A DNA stretch of 64,000 nucleotides from Bacteroidota bacterium (GTDB lineage Bacteria > Bacteroidota > Bacteroidia > Chitinophagales > Chitinophagaceae): the NCBI GenBank assembly GCA_018266575.1, contig JAFEAE010000013.1, forward strand, positions 45,450 through 109,449, written 5' to 3'. Every line of letters begins with the position of its first letter. Position 1 is the first letter of the stretch. Below are positions 53,167 through 63,559 of this stretch, piece by piece. The position numbers and the translations under genes were made by a program. The notes under the pieces are model-generated. The model did not search any database, was not told the origin of the DNA, and saw only the letters and a program-made list of their open reading frames with translations.

Positions 53167-53372
53167 GCGGAAGCCGATGTTTAAAGTGCCTTTGTGATAA
53201 ATTGTAGTATCAGAAGGATCAGTTAATAAGGATAAATCGTGGTTCAGACAATTGTTCAATAGTGTTGTTGCTGTACAAGTGAGCCCTACTTCCACAGGAA
53301 GAAGCGAAGACAACGATGTTTAATAGTAGCATAGCCGCTGGTTACATAATTTCTCTACAAAATAAATATCAA

Positions 53373-55223
53373 CTACTCCACTTTAATGCCTTGCGATTTA
53401 TCGAGCTTTAATTCTTTTACGGGAGTAGATACAAGCTGTACATTTTTGCCAAGAATATCCGGCGACAAATGATTTCCTTTTATCTCCACTTTGCTACATG
53501 CTTCCAGCGTGATCATTGATTTGCGGTGATGAAATGGCTTGAAACGCGTGGAACGGACGAGAGTGTTGTTATTAAAAAATAATCCCTGCGTTGATTTCGC
53601 ATACAACACAGGATAATCGTACGGATGAAAAATATTATTCTCGATGCGGATATTGCTGTGATATGGTTTTTTAATATCAAGCTTTGGTATCTCGGGATAG
53701 ATGCTGATAATACCTTCGCAGAACTGGTACATCGACGTAAGGCAAGCATCGTTGAACACGTTGTTTCGGATAAGGACATTTTTTACAGCGCCGGATTCAA
53801 ACCAACCGTTTGCATCACCGGCGATGAGTATCGCTGATCCGCTGGATTCAAACATATTATGCTCAATCACTACTTTGCCTGGAGTGGTAACTAATATTCC
53901 CCTTGCACGGTTGCTGCCGAAAAAACTGTTGTGTATCCACACGTCCGGCGTCCACGTGAGGTTTTCCAATGCATCTCCTTTTTCCAAAGCGTCCGGAATA
54001 TTCCCCGTAAAACTTATTTCGAAATATTCGGGATCGATTGTATGAAATGAATCTACTACTGCTTTGCCGATTGTGTTCATCGCTTCGTTTTCCAGCAGGC
54101 CGACGCTATCTCCTTTTCTCGCCCACTCAAAACCTATACTTTGTTCGTGCATGAATTTGCACAATAATTTTTTGCTGTTTATTCTTTTGACCACCTGCAC
54201 ACTGGTGCCATGTACATTAATCGGGTCATCCATCAATGCTAAAAAGCGGCAACTGTCTACTTCAATTTTTCCTTTGCAGTTGGAGAAATGCAACCCGTCA
54301 TCATGCCCGCAAAAAAAACGGTTCTTTTTTTCATTGGGAACACATTGTACAGATTTGAAAGAAAGGTTTTCCGAATACTGGCTGAGAATACCAAGCCCTG
54401 CATTCTGGTATACATTCACATGATCCAGCAAAATATCCTTGCTGTTGTAAATAAAAATTCCTGCATGGTCTCTTGCGCTATGACGCAACACAAGATAATT
54501 TCCTATTGCAGGTTTTCGTTTGAACGGGTAATTCAGTCGCACTAATCCATATTTAATTTCAACAGCTTTATAATTTTCAAAACCTGCGCCAAGGCAACCA
54601 TTATCACCAGTTTGCGGAACTATTAGTTTGGTGTTTTTATCAAATTCCATAGCATCCCACCATGCGCTTTTCCATCCTTCGCCAACAAAAACCAATTTAT
54701 CATTTTCAATGATGTAGGGAGATTCTTTTGTGTTGATGGCAACGTCGATATAATTATCGTTCACTTCCATTACCTGCGCCTGTGCAGTCATTGGAATATC
54801 CCAATCGATATTTACATTTTTGATGGTAATATCAGTAGAACTATCAATTGTAAAAGGCTGCATTCTTCCATGAAAAATAAAATCAGCGCCTGAGCCATCA
54901 ATAATAAAATGATGCTGTTGCAAAATTAAAATGGGACATGTTCTGAGAGGGATCACATCCGTATTTGATTCGTAATACAATTTCTCTTCACAATACTGCG
55001 GCCAGAAATCATACCTGCCTTGCGGAAAAATTAAAACAACGTTAGATTTTAATTTGCAAATCTCCAAAGCTTTTTTCAGGTATACCTCAACGTTAGTACG
55101 AGACCCGGCCTGGTACCCGAGATCGGTTATGCGGACTGTATCCTGTGCCGCACCAACCAAATTAAGAGCAATACTAAAAATAAGGAAGAATGAAAATTGT
55201 TTTTTGAAAAGGAATGATCTCAT
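53373..55223 (-). CDS. Alpha-1,3-galactosidase, glycoside hydrolase family 110 (secreted)
   Basis: The 616-residue protein has a signal peptide (to about VGAAQ) and a right-handed beta-helix. GH110 marks include LIFPQGRYDFWPQYCEEKLY, the acid-rich FFCGHDDGLHFSNCKGKIEV, and FLALMDDPINVHGTSVQVVKR, holding the paired aspartates implicated in catalysis. Members remove terminal alpha-1,3-linked galactose, for example from blood-group-B or linear B-type glycans. No SusCD genes lie next to it. It is co-oriented with the phospholipase upstream across a 97-bp gap. Confidence 0.9.
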   Translation of the reverse strand: MRSFLFKKQFSFFLIFSIALNLVGAAQDTVRITDLGYQAGSRTNVEVYLKKALEICKLKSNVVLIFPQGRYDFWPQYCEEKLYYESNTDVIPLRTCPILILQQHHFIIDGSGADFIFHGRMQPFTIDSSTDITIKNVNIDWDIPMTAQAQVMEVNDNYIDVAINTKESPYIIENDKLVFVGEGWKSAWWDAMEFDKNTKLIVPQTGDNGCLGAGFENYKAVEIKYGLVRLNYPFKRKPAIGNYLVLRHSARDHAGIFIYNSKDILLDHVNVYQNAGLGILSQYSENLSFKSVQCVPNEKKNRFFCGHDDGLHFSNCKGKIEVDSCRFLALMDDPINVHGTSVQVVKRINSKKLLCKFMHEQSIGFEWARKGDSVGLLENEAMNTIGKAVVDSFHTIDPEYFEISFTGNIPDALEKGDALENLTWTPDVWIHNSFFGSNRARGILVTTPGKVVIEHNMFESSGSAILIAGDANGWFESGAVKNVLIRNNVFNDACLTSMYQFCEGIISIYPEIPKLDIKKPYHSNIRIENNIFHPYDYPVLYAKSTQGLFFNNNTLVRSTRFKPFHHRKSMITLEACSKVEIKGNHLSPDILGKNVQLVSTPVKELKLDKSQGIKVE

Positions 55224-55320
55224 AAATGCGCGAAGGGTTAGAGGCCAATATAATGAAATGAAAACCGCTTAATGGTTTCCGAAGCATTTAATGCGTCGGA
55301 AACCTGTTAATATATTGCAT

Positions 55321-57831
55321 TCAGATCAACCCACTCATTGCCGGATCTGAGATGCCATCCGCTCCTGTTTCAACCCTTCCTGCATATCTTTTTGAGAAGG
55401 AAGTATTGCCTTTTACCGTTACAGTAAAATCGTACCAGTTGTGGCTTTTTGAAAGGTCGAGCACGATGCTGCTTTCATTATTGATCGTTTTTATGAGACG
55501 CGGGGATCTGTATGCATTATCTGCAACTTCTATTACCAATGGCTTTTGCGTTTTTATTTTCAGCACAATATTTCCTGTGAGTTTTTTTGAGCTTATTTTA
55601 TTACACTCATATTCGCAGGCAAGAGTAACAACAGGATCATCGGCATTACCTTTAAATGCTCTGAAGAACCCGTTAGGCCCATGCACATTCAAATGATAAT
55701 TCCCGTTTTCAAAATCACTAATCAGCCATTTATCTGTTAATGTATCACCGGCTTTCGCTGCATACGCCCGGTGGCTCATTTGCTCATTATTGAAAATCCC
55801 CGGTGTATACGCATGAAAAGGTGCTCCTGCTGAATGATTTCCGAATACATTGTTTCCCGCCTTGAAGGTAACCTCAAAATACTTTTTATCTGCACTGATA
55901 TTTCCATCGGTATACAATTCATAAGGTAATGCACAAGACGACCGTGTCCCTTTTTCCTGCACGGGCATAAAATCCACAGCACCTGTTTTCATAGATACCT
56001 GTTGAATTTCTTCCGGCGACAACCGTTTATAATTATTCGGAACATTTTTAAACTTTGCTTTGTGTATGCGCTCTACCTCTTCATCACGATCAAGGAACCC
56101 GGGTGTTGTAATGTTTTCCCCGTTATACGGCCTGAAAGCAGAGCTAAGGTCGCCGCATATTGTCCTGCGCCATGCGCTGATATTTTCTTCTTCAACTTTC
56201 TTTCCATATTTGTGTGCAAGAAATTTTTCAAGGAACTGCAGTATGGAAGTATGGTCGAATACTTCCGAACACACCCATCCTCCTCTGCTCCATGGCGATA
56301 CGATCATCAATGGTACGCGAAAGCCAAGCCCGATGGGGCTTTCACGAATATCATCCGCCTCCGAACTCTGGTGTTCTTTTTTCACAAATTCAACAGAAGG
56401 ATCAATGCCTTCCGACACCATGCCTGAATTTTCTTTATACGGGTTTGGAACGGTGAATGGAGGCACATGATCAAAGTAGCCATCGTTTTCATCATACGCA
56501 ATAATGAGCACCGTCTTTTTCCATACTTCCGGGTTCTGCGTAAGTATGTCCATCACTTCGCTGATATACCAGGAGCCATACCATGCAGCGCCGGGGTGAT
56601 CAGAGAAATTTTCCGGTGCAACAATCCATGATACGGGCGGCAGTTTACCATCTTTCACATCTTCCCTGAACTGGTGCAGCACATCACCTTTAGGCACCTG
56701 TACTTCGCGATCAATATCCCCATCTTTATATTTCAATGTGGCAAGTGAATGATAATCGGGATCATTTTTATTGGTGGAAAAAGCTTTTTCGTGGATGCGC
56801 TTTGCAAAGGCAGATAACTCTTCATATTTCCCTTTTGTATAAATTTTCTGTTCTGCTTCGTTTTGCTGAAGGTATTTTTTATACTGGCTGATCCGTTTCT
56901 TTAACTGTTCTGCCTTATCACCGGAACTAACAGAAAGCTCAGTCTCCATTTTTTCGATTTCCTTTTTTGCAGCTTCCGCCATTTTGGGGAGACTGTCAAT
57001 GTATCCTGCATAAAGCTTTACATTATACTGCGAAAAAAACTCCAGCGGGTTATCTGTAAAATTAGCAAGCCATGCATCTTCTTCTCCTTCAAAACCTACC
57101 CCAACACTTATTTCATTTTGATATACCTTCCATGGGATATTATTTTCTTCCAGTCGCTCGGGAAAAGTTTTCCAGTTGGCCCAGTTATCATAATCGGCAT
57201 CACCATTCCACACTCTTGCAATAACATCAGGACTTGGTTTTTCACGAATAGTACCTGACCAGAAATACAGCCGGTTGGGTGTTGTGCCTGTAAGTGAAGA
57301 ACAAAAATTCTGATCGCAAACCGTGAATGCATCAGCAAGAGCATAATAAAAAGGGATATCATGCCTTGTGTAATACCCCATCGTTAATGGCATATTCGCA
57401 TAATCATGATTACCGGAGTGTTTTGCATCTAGCCAGCCGTTATTTTTTCCATGATTGAAAGCATCCACCTGGTTGCTCCATGAATGTGGCAATGAACTCA
57501 TCCATGTGGCTTTTGTCTCTTTTATATCCAAATGAAACGGTGGATATGTTTCACCCAGTTTATTGGTTTGAAGCCATACAGGGTTTTTGTTGGGAAGTAT
57601 GATTGCCCGCGGGTCATTAAAACCTCTAACTCCTTTTAATGTTCCATACGTATGATCGAATGAACGGTTTTCCTGCATCAACAGAACAACATGTTCTGCA
57701 TCCAGGTAAGTACTTCCTTTTTCGGGATCTATTGTCAATGCTCTGCGAATAGGTTCAGGCAAAATATGCATCATACCTGCTCCGCTTGCCATAACTGTCG
57801 CTTGTTTTAAAAAATCCCTCCTGGTCTCCAT
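55321..57831 (-). CDS. Phosphocholine-specific phospholipase C, Tat-exported
   Basis: The 836-residue protein opens with a twin-arginine-type signal METRRDFLKQATVMASGAGM. It has the bacterial phospholipase C/phosphoesterase domain: VVLLMQENRSFDHTYGTLKGVRGFNDPRAI (metal and nucleophile region), LTGTTPNRLYFWSGT, IVAPENFSDHPGAAWYG and IIAYDENDGYFDHVPPF. Two C-terminal DUF756-type beta domains follow (about 650-836). It hydrolyses phosphatidylcholine or sphingomyelin outside the cytoplasm. It likely serves phosphate or choline scavenging. Confidence 0.93.
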   Translation of the reverse strand: METRRDFLKQATVMASGAGMMHILPEPIRRALTIDPEKGSTYLDAEHVVLLMQENRSFDHTYGTLKGVRGFNDPRAIILPNKNPVWLQTNKLGETYPPFHLDIKETKATWMSSLPHSWSNQVDAFNHGKNNGWLDAKHSGNHDYANMPLTMGYYTRHDIPFYYALADAFTVCDQNFCSSLTGTTPNRLYFWSGTIREKPSPDVIARVWNGDADYDNWANWKTFPERLEENNIPWKVYQNEISVGVGFEGEEDAWLANFTDNPLEFFSQYNVKLYAGYIDSLPKMAEAAKKEIEKMETELSVSSGDKAEQLKKRISQYKKYLQQNEAEQKIYTKGKYEELSAFAKRIHEKAFSTNKNDPDYHSLATLKYKDGDIDREVQVPKGDVLHQFREDVKDGKLPPVSWIVAPENFSDHPGAAWYGSWYISEVMDILTQNPEVWKKTVLIIAYDENDGYFDHVPPFTVPNPYKENSGMVSEGIDPSVEFVKKEHQSSEADDIRESPIGLGFRVPLMIVSPWSRGGWVCSEVFDHTSILQFLEKFLAHKYGKKVEEENISAWRRTICGDLSSAFRPYNGENITTPGFLDRDEEVERIHKAKFKNVPNNYKRLSPEEIQQVSMKTGAVDFMPVQEKGTRSSCALPYELYTDGNISADKKYFEVTFKAGNNVFGNHSAGAPFHAYTPGIFNNEQMSHRAYAAKAGDTLTDKWLISDFENGNYHLNVHGPNGFFRAFKGNADDPVVTLACEYECNKISSKKLTGNIVLKIKTQKPLVIEVADNAYRSPRLIKTINNESSIVLDLSKSHNWYDFTVTVKGNTSFSKRYAGRVETGADGISDPAMSGLI

Positions 57832-58377
57832 AATGTGAAAATATTTTGAGGATAAAAATAAATGAGTTGTGTTTTCTGTTGAGAGGTGAATGTAAGAATT
57901 AAACAGAAATTAATGCCGCAAAACAGTTTGATATTTATCAATTATCACGAGGCAGTTAATACAACTGCCATGCAAGGATGTTTTTTGTTTATACCCTTAA
58001 CTATATAGGCGGTTTTGGAACCGCTATTGGTGAAGAATACACCAGCGGTGGAAATATGTTGAAAATAATTATAGCTTAAAGAATACATTTTATAAATAGA
58101 ATTTATAAATTTAATATGTGATAATAATAAATTTCATCTTTATACCTTCCTATACATAATTTTCGCAGGTTCCGCATTCTATTGAATTCTTTTGATACTC
58201 AAAACCATTGCAGCGAAGAGAGTAAAAATAAACAAGCCGGTTTTATATCATTCCGCCGATACCTCTATTTCATTTTGTGCAGGCATTCATCAAGCTTGCG
58301 CAATTGCCTGAAATCATTTAAAAGAACGGGTAAGCCGAAAACCGAAAAGAGTAGGCACAACAAAATCATCATTAAAA
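57832..58377. other. Intergenic region with two hairpins between divergent genes
   Basis: No supported gene lies in these 546 bp. A 7-bp stem ggcagtt/aactgcc is at 57951-57969 and a 6-bp stem gcggtt/aaccgc at 58009-58024. A 33-codon frame at 57978-58079 (MFFVYTLNYIGGFGTAIGEE start) has a composition like a protein fragment, but nothing else supports it. Confidence 0.4.
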
Positions 58378-59106
58378 ATGAAAAAGACTTTTCTTGCCAT
58401 TCCTTTATTGGCGATGCTTGCATTAATGAGCTGTAATAACCAAAATGAAAAAACAGCAACAGCAGACAGTACAAAATCCACTGCAACCGATACCACTAAG
58501 GCTGTTGCAGAAAAGCCAAAAGAACCGGAATTCAAACCATTTGATGTGGTTGAGGTAAACCATATCGTTAAGAATTATGAAAAATGGAAACCCGGTTTTG
58601 ACAATGATTCTGCTGCACGAAAAGAAGCGGGGCTTGAATTGATGGTAATCGGACGAAGCGATGCTAACCCGAACAATCTCAACATTGTGTTACAGGCATC
58701 CGATATTGCCAAGGCAAAAGCTTTTGCCGGTGACCCAAGGTTAAAAGAAGTGATGAAAAAAAATGGTGTTACATCAAAACCCGAAATTCATTATTACCAT
58801 GTTATCAGGTTCAATGCCGATTCAAAAGAAAAACAATGGGTGCTTGTAACGCATAAAGTAAAAGACTTTGATGCATGGGTAAAAGTTTTTGATTCTGAAG
58901 GCACAGCTAAACGTGCTTCTCTTGGATTAATTGATGTTGCATTGGCAAGAGATGTAGATGATTCCAATATGGTACACATTGTGTTCGACATTAAGGATAT
59001 GGCGAAAGCAAAAGCAAGAATGAATGATCCTGAACTTAAAAAATTAATGACCGATGCAGGCGTAATGGGTGCACCGAAAATTGAATTCTTTACAACTGCA
59101 GAATAA
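58378..59106 (+). CDS. Tandem-domain lipoprotein, paralogue of the gene at 1217
   Basis: The 242-residue protein has a lipobox signal (LALMSCNN, Cys19), a Thr/Ala/Lys-rich linker and two homologous domains of about 85 residues: VVEVNHIVKNYEKWKPGFDNDSAARKEAGL... and VLVTHKVKDFDAWVKVFDSEGTAKRASLGL... Each ends with a KAKA..(D/N)PxLKxxMxxxGVxxxPxI pattern. It has the same architecture as the protein at 1217-1930. The function is unknown. A terminator follows. Confidence 0.82.
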   Translation: MKKTFLAIPLLAMLALMSCNNQNEKTATADSTKSTATDTTKAVAEKPKEPEFKPFDVVEVNHIVKNYEKWKPGFDNDSAARKEAGLELMVIGRSDANPNNLNIVLQASDIAKAKAFAGDPRLKEVMKKNGVTSKPEIHYYHVIRFNADSKEKQWVLVTHKVKDFDAWVKVFDSEGTAKRASLGLIDVALARDVDDSNMVHIVFDIKDMAKAKARMNDPELKKLMTDAGVMGAPKIEFFTTAE

Positions 59107-59136
59107 AAATTACATCAGGCTTACAAAACGTATTGC

Positions 59137-59173
59137 AACTTCCGGGGTTTAAAACTGCCGGAAGTTTTTTTTT
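59137..59173 (+). terminator. Rho-independent terminator
   Basis: A perfect 9-bp stem AACTTCCGG/CCGGAAGTT with a 12-nt loop runs into a long T tract, 31 bp after the lipoprotein stop. Confidence 0.85.
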
Positions 59174-59291
59174 AATAAATCGTGGCCCTGAAAAATCAAG
59201 TTCAGATAAATATTCAACAGGGCTTCTATCGGGAAATTTCTTTCCCGGAAAATTTCATTTCTCCGATATTTACAACCTCAAATTTATTTTC

Positions 59292-59840
59292 ATGAAATTA
59301 TTTATGTTGCTGTTGGGTAATATGCCGCCGGGAAGAAATACAGAACAGCATGATGTATTCTTTGCGATTGGGGGAACCCTTGCATCACTAAAAAGCGATA
59401 TCATTAATTTCTGGCCGGAAGCTCCTGCTAAAATTCACATTGATGCATGGCGGGAAATTAATTTTGTTGATGGCCATAAAGTTTCAGTGGTTAACGCCGG
59501 GGATAATCATACTTCTGAAAAAAAACTTTTCTTTCTCAACCTTGGCGGATACAAGCAGAATGAGTTTGAAGAATTTCATTACAAAATGATCGTTGCCGCT
59601 ACTGATAAAGGCGTTGCCGTTCAAATGGCGAAGCAGGTTGCATTTTATAAACACTATAATCTCAAAGGTGCCGAATCGCATATTGATGAAAAATACGGAG
59701 TGGATGTAGACGACCTGTATGCGATTGAAGATATCCTTACGCAAAAATTCAAACAAAAGTACAAGATCATCCTCCAGAAAACTTCTGATACATCAGAAGA
59801 TGAAATTCATCTGGGATATCTTTTACTGAGCAAATTATGA
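59292..59840 (+). CDS. DUF1543 domain protein
   Basis: From Met at 59292 (MKLFMLLLGNMPPGRNTEQH) the 182-residue protein carries two related DUF1543 units. The first has HDVFFAIGGTLASLKSDIINFWPEAPAKIHIDAWREINFVDG. The second is at VDVDDLYAIEDILTQKFKQKYKIILQK. The cytosolic function is unknown. An earlier in-frame start at 59133 lies inside the upstream terminator and is rejected. Confidence 0.88.
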   Translation: MKLFMLLLGNMPPGRNTEQHDVFFAIGGTLASLKSDIINFWPEAPAKIHIDAWREINFVDGHKVSVVNAGDNHTSEKKLFFLNLGGYKQNEFEEFHYKMIVAATDKGVAVQMAKQVAFYKHYNLKGAESHIDEKYGVDVDDLYAIEDILTQKFKQKYKIILQKTSDTSEDEIHLGYLLLSKL

Positions 59841-59895
59841 GGAAATCTATTTCCTGCATGTTGCTATCCTTGTCAAAACCGTTGCACCCAAAACC

Positions 59896-60261
59896 TTAAT
59901 AAAAAAATTGCTCCGAAATAATTTTGCCATCTCTCAGTTCAAAAAAAGCAATCTCTTCCATATTCATACGTGGCTTGCCTTTGAAGGTGATAGACCTGCG
60001 TAACATTACCGTAAAAAAATTCCCGGCAACTAACGGCGCACTGCAATCTTGACTGTGAATTGCTTCTATCTTTTCCCTATTTACAATTCCTTTTGCTTTT
60101 ACATTATCCAATCCATTTGTTACCTGTTGTATACCCCTTGAAATTACGTGCCCGGGTTCTTTGTTTATTAAATCTTCTGCGCAAAGTTCGTCCAGTATTT
60201 CAGTCCATTTGTTTTGTTTTGCCAGTTCGCAATACCTGTTGGCCACTTCTTGTGTTGTCAT
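59896..60261 (-). CDS. SnoaL-like (NTF2-fold) protein
   Basis: The 121-residue protein has the cone-shaped alpha+beta fold pattern of SnoaL-like proteins. It starts EVANRYCELAKQNKWTEILDELCAEDLINKEPG and ends NMEEIAFFELRDGKIISEQFFY. Such proteins are small isomerases, hydrolases or binding proteins. The substrate is unknown. Confidence 0.82.
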   Translation of the reverse strand: MTTQEVANRYCELAKQNKWTEILDELCAEDLINKEPGHVISRGIQQVTNGLDNVKAKGIVNREKIEAIHSQDCSAPLVAGNFFTVMLRRSITFKGKPRMNMEEIAFFELRDGKIISEQFFY

Positions 60262-60519
60262 CTTGTTTTGATTTTAATGAAAAATTTATTTATAAAACAA
60301 AGATGAAGCAGCATAATGACAACCCTATGTCAGCAGGCTGAAGAAATACTTTCCCGGGTAGGTTTTCGCAAGAATTTTGTACAGCAAATTTACCAGGCGT
60401 TATTTATATCCGGACATACTGCTTTTGTTTAAATCAAAATAAGTCGGCAGCAAAGAATTAAAAACCTCTGATGCGAATGTCCTCCGGCTTTTCTATATTT
60501 GAATTAATTAGCAGCAATC

Positions 60520-60915
60520 ATGAAAATATTCAACATCACCTGGACTGTCCTGTTCATTTTATTTGCCGCAGTACAATACAACGATCCCGATCCTTACGTA
60601 TGGATGCCTATCTATTTGTATGGGGCATTCATGTGCTGGAAAGCTTCGAAACTTCAATTCTATCCTTCAGGTTATGTCGTCGGGATTTTGGTATATGCCG
60701 GTTATGCGGTTTACAAAATGTTTGATGAAAACGGGCTGATCGATTGGATCCGCTTTCATCATGCAGAAAATATTGCAGAAACCATGAAAGCGGAAAAACC
60801 ATGGATCGAAGAAACGAGGGAATTTTTTGGATTAGTGATTTTAATAGGCGTATTGCTGATGAACTGGTTTTATGCGAAGAAGAAAATGAAGCAAGCAGCA
60901 GGCAATACGAAATAA
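60520..60915 (+). CDS. TMEM220-type small membrane protein
   Basis: The 131-residue protein has four short hydrophobic segments. The family start is FNITWTVLFILFAAVQYNDPDPYVWMPIYLYGAFMC and the end EETREFFGLVILIGVLLMNWFY, matching the transmembrane-220 family. The function is unknown. Confidence 0.85.
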   Translation: MKIFNITWTVLFILFAAVQYNDPDPYVWMPIYLYGAFMCWKASKLQFYPSGYVVGILVYAGYAVYKMFDENGLIDWIRFHHAENIAETMKAEKPWIEETREFFGLVILIGVLLMNWFYAKKKMKQAAGNTK

Positions 60916-60932
60916 CGCTGCGTTATTTTAAT

Positions 60933-61334
60933 TTACAATATTTTTTTTTGCACCTGCCAGTAATGGCCAAACGGGTCCCTCACCATTCCCTGCCGGTAAC
61001 CGTACTCATAATCTTCCACAGGATTTATTTCAGTGGCTCCTGCATCTATAGCACGGTTCACCACTCCCGCAACATCGTCTACAAATAAGCCAATGCAAAC
61101 AGTATTTCCGTTGTGTGCCTGCGGAGAAAAAAAACGATTATTTGGCATCACTTCGTGTAAATGGAATATTGCGCCATCAATAGAAAGTTCCGCAACATGA
61201 AGGCTGCCATCATCATTTGAAAAACGAAAATGTTCGATAGCGCCGAATGCTTTTTCATAAAATGAAATATCTGTCACTCCATTGCTGATAAAAAGTTCGG
61301 GAGCAAAAAATGTGTTGGTTTCTGAGTTTGGCAT
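60933..61334 (-). CDS. VOC/glyoxalase superfamily protein (PhnB-like)
   Basis: The 133-residue protein has two beta-alpha-beta-beta-beta units: APELFISNGVTDISFYEKAFGAIEHFRF and GNTVCIGLFVDDVAGVVNRAIDAGATEINPVEDYEYGYRQGMVRDPFGHYWQVQKKI. The DPFGHYW end is typical of PhnB-like and glyoxalase-like proteins. Metal-binding residues are not complete enough to predict a reaction. Confidence 0.88.
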   Translation of the reverse strand: MPNSETNTFFAPELFISNGVTDISFYEKAFGAIEHFRFSNDDGSLHVAELSIDGAIFHLHEVMPNNRFFSPQAHNGNTVCIGLFVDDVAGVVNRAIDAGATEINPVEDYEYGYRQGMVRDPFGHYWQVQKKIL

Positions 61335-61533
61335 ATTGGTAATTTTTTGAAAGGATCCGCTCTATCGAATGTACATCTAAAATTTATCATCCCGGTGAAA
61401 TACAATTTAACAGTACCTTCCTGCGCATTTATAATAACAATAAGCCGTTTAAAATTTACCCATCTTACAATTCACTTAAACAATTATCTTCGGCGCTACA
61501 AAAAATAATTGCATATCAACAAAGCTTCCATGT

Positions 61534-63549
61534 ATGAAAAGATCATTATTTCTTTTTGCAGCATTGCTTGCATTAGCTGCATGTAATAACAACGCGCCGG
61601 AAAAAAGTACTGCCGATATTCAAGGCATTGACTCTTCCATTAAACCCGGCGACAATTTTTTTATGTATGTAAACCACAAATGGTACGATACGGCACAGAT
61701 ACCCCCTTCGCAGGCGGGTGTTGGTGCATATATGTTTATGAACTACCCGCAACGGTTGCGGTTGCAGGGAATACTGGACAGCGTTTCAAAAGCCAACAAT
61801 CCTGCAGGAAGCATCGAACAGAAGATCGGCGATTTCTTTGCTTCGGGAATGGATACCGCTACGATCAATCAGCTTGGGTATGATCCTATCAAACCATTGC
61901 TTGCAAGTATTGACAGCATCAGGGATGTTGCTTCGTTAATAAAATTTGTTGTTGCCCAGTCAAAAACCTACAATGGTTCTATCATAGCATTCAATGTTGG
62001 GCCCGATAATAAAAACAGCAACCTTAATATTGCTCATGCATATCAGGCCGGAATTGGTTTGCCTGAAAGGGATTATTATTTTAAGACAGATGCACCAAGT
62101 ATTGCTATTCAGCAAGCATATAAAAAATATTTAGCTACATTATTTCAATTAACAGGCAGCGATTCCTCAACTGCAAAAAAAGATGCAGAGATTGTTTATA
62201 GCATCGAAAAACAATTAGCTTCATCACACAAAACAAATATTGAGTTACGCGATGTAAATGCGAATTACAATAAGATGCCCGTTGCTGCGCTTGCAAAACG
62301 CCAACCGAATATTGGCTGGACAGAGGTATTGAACGGCCTCGGTGCAAAAACAGATTCTATCGATGTTGGGCAACCTGCTTATTACGACAAACTAAATTCT
62401 GTTTTAAAATCTGCCCCCATCAGCGATTGGAAAATTTATCTGAAAGCTTTTTCCATCAATAATTATTCAGATGTATTAAGCAAGCCGTTTACCGATGCGT
62501 CATTTGAATTCAACAAAGCATTATCCGGGCAGGCTGTTCAAAAAACACGCGGCGAGATCATGGCAAGCGCTGTTGATCAATCGCTCGGCGAAGCGCTCGG
62601 ACAACTCTACGTAAAAAAATATTTTAGTGAAGATGCAAAGAAACGTATGCTCGATCTCGTAAATAATTTACAACAGGCATTTGCTGCACGCATTGCAAAA
62701 CTTGACTGGATGAGCGATAGCACCAAACAAAAAGCAAAAGAAAAATTATTCGCCATCACAAAAAAGATCGGTTACCCCGACAAGTGGAGAGATTACGGCA
62801 ACGTAACCATTGTGAGAAATAAATATTTTGAAAATACAGTATCAGCCGCATCTAATAATTTCCAGTTTAATCTGGCAAAACTCAATAAACCAGTCGACAG
62901 GTCTGAATGGTTCACAACACCCTCAACAGTTACGGCCTATTACAATCCTTCTGCGAATGAAATTGTTTTCCCGGCAGGAATATTGCAATCGCCATATTTT
63001 GATGATAATGCTGATGATGCGCTTAACTACGGAGGCATTGGCATGGTGATCGGCCATGAAATGACGCATGCTTTTGACGACCAGGGCGCTCAATATGATA
63101 AAGAGGGCAATGTAAAAAACTGGTGGACGAAAGATGACTATGAAAAATTCAAAGCAAAAACACAACAGGTAATTGACCTGTACAACTCATTTACGGTTTT
63201 AGATACGGTGCATGTAAAAGGTGCAATGACGGTCGGCGAAAACACAGCAGACATTGGTGGTGTTTCCATTGCGTACGATGCGTTTAAAATGACCAAAGAA
63301 GGACATGACTCAACAAAAGTTGGTGATTACACACCAGACCAACGCTTTTTTATTTCTGTTGCAAAAATATGGCGTGTAAAAATGAAAGATGAATTCCTGC
63401 GCTTGTGGATCAACAACAACCCACACTCACCACCAATGTGGCGTGTAAACAGCCCGCTGATGAACAACCCGCATTTTTATGATGCGTTCAATGTGCAGCA
63501 AGGCGATAAATTATATTTACCGGAAGACAAAAGAATTCATATCTGGTAG
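61534..63549 (+). CDS. M13 family metallopeptidase (neprilysin/PepO-like), lipoprotein
   Basis: The 671-residue protein has a lipobox signal (LALAACNN, Cys17). The M13 N-terminal domain includes PGDNFFMYVNHKWYDTAQIPP and the catalytic domain has NPSANEIVFPAGILQSPYFD. The zinc site is VIGHEMTHAFDDQG (His508, Glu509, His512) with GENTADIGG (Glu569, Asp573). The YQPDQRFFISVAKIW-like block and terminal HIW are normal for the family. It cleaves peptides of moderate length in the periplasm or at the cell surface. Confidence 0.95.
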   Translation: MKRSLFLFAALLALAACNNNAPEKSTADIQGIDSSIKPGDNFFMYVNHKWYDTAQIPPSQAGVGAYMFMNYPQRLRLQGILDSVSKANNPAGSIEQKIGDFFASGMDTATINQLGYDPIKPLLASIDSIRDVASLIKFVVAQSKTYNGSIIAFNVGPDNKNSNLNIAHAYQAGIGLPERDYYFKTDAPSIAIQQAYKKYLATLFQLTGSDSSTAKKDAEIVYSIEKQLASSHKTNIELRDVNANYNKMPVAALAKRQPNIGWTEVLNGLGAKTDSIDVGQPAYYDKLNSVLKSAPISDWKIYLKAFSINNYSDVLSKPFTDASFEFNKALSGQAVQKTRGEIMASAVDQSLGEALGQLYVKKYFSEDAKKRMLDLVNNLQQAFAARIAKLDWMSDSTKQKAKEKLFAITKKIGYPDKWRDYGNVTIVRNKYFENTVSAASNNFQFNLAKLNKPVDRSEWFTTPSTVTAYYNPSANEIVFPAGILQSPYFDDNADDALNYGGIGMVIGHEMTHAFDDQGAQYDKEGNVKNWWTKDDYEKFKAKTQQVIDLYNSFTVLDTVHVKGAMTVGENTADIGGVSIAYDAFKMTKEGHDSTKVGDYTPDQRFFISVAKIWRVKMKDEFLRLWINNNPHSPPMWRVNSPLMNNPHFYDAFNVQQGDKLYLPEDKRIHIW

Positions 63550-63559
63550 AGGATGTAAT

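Noticed and set aside
57978..58079. A 33-codon frame with protein-like wording
   Set aside because: Too short, no neighbours that need it, overlaps a hairpin; kept only as a note.
60315..60333. TGAC...GTCA inverted pair upstream of the SnoaL-like gene
   Set aside because: Its spacer is 8 nt and no -7 box lies at the right distance, so it does not fit the ATGAC-N4-GTCAT set.
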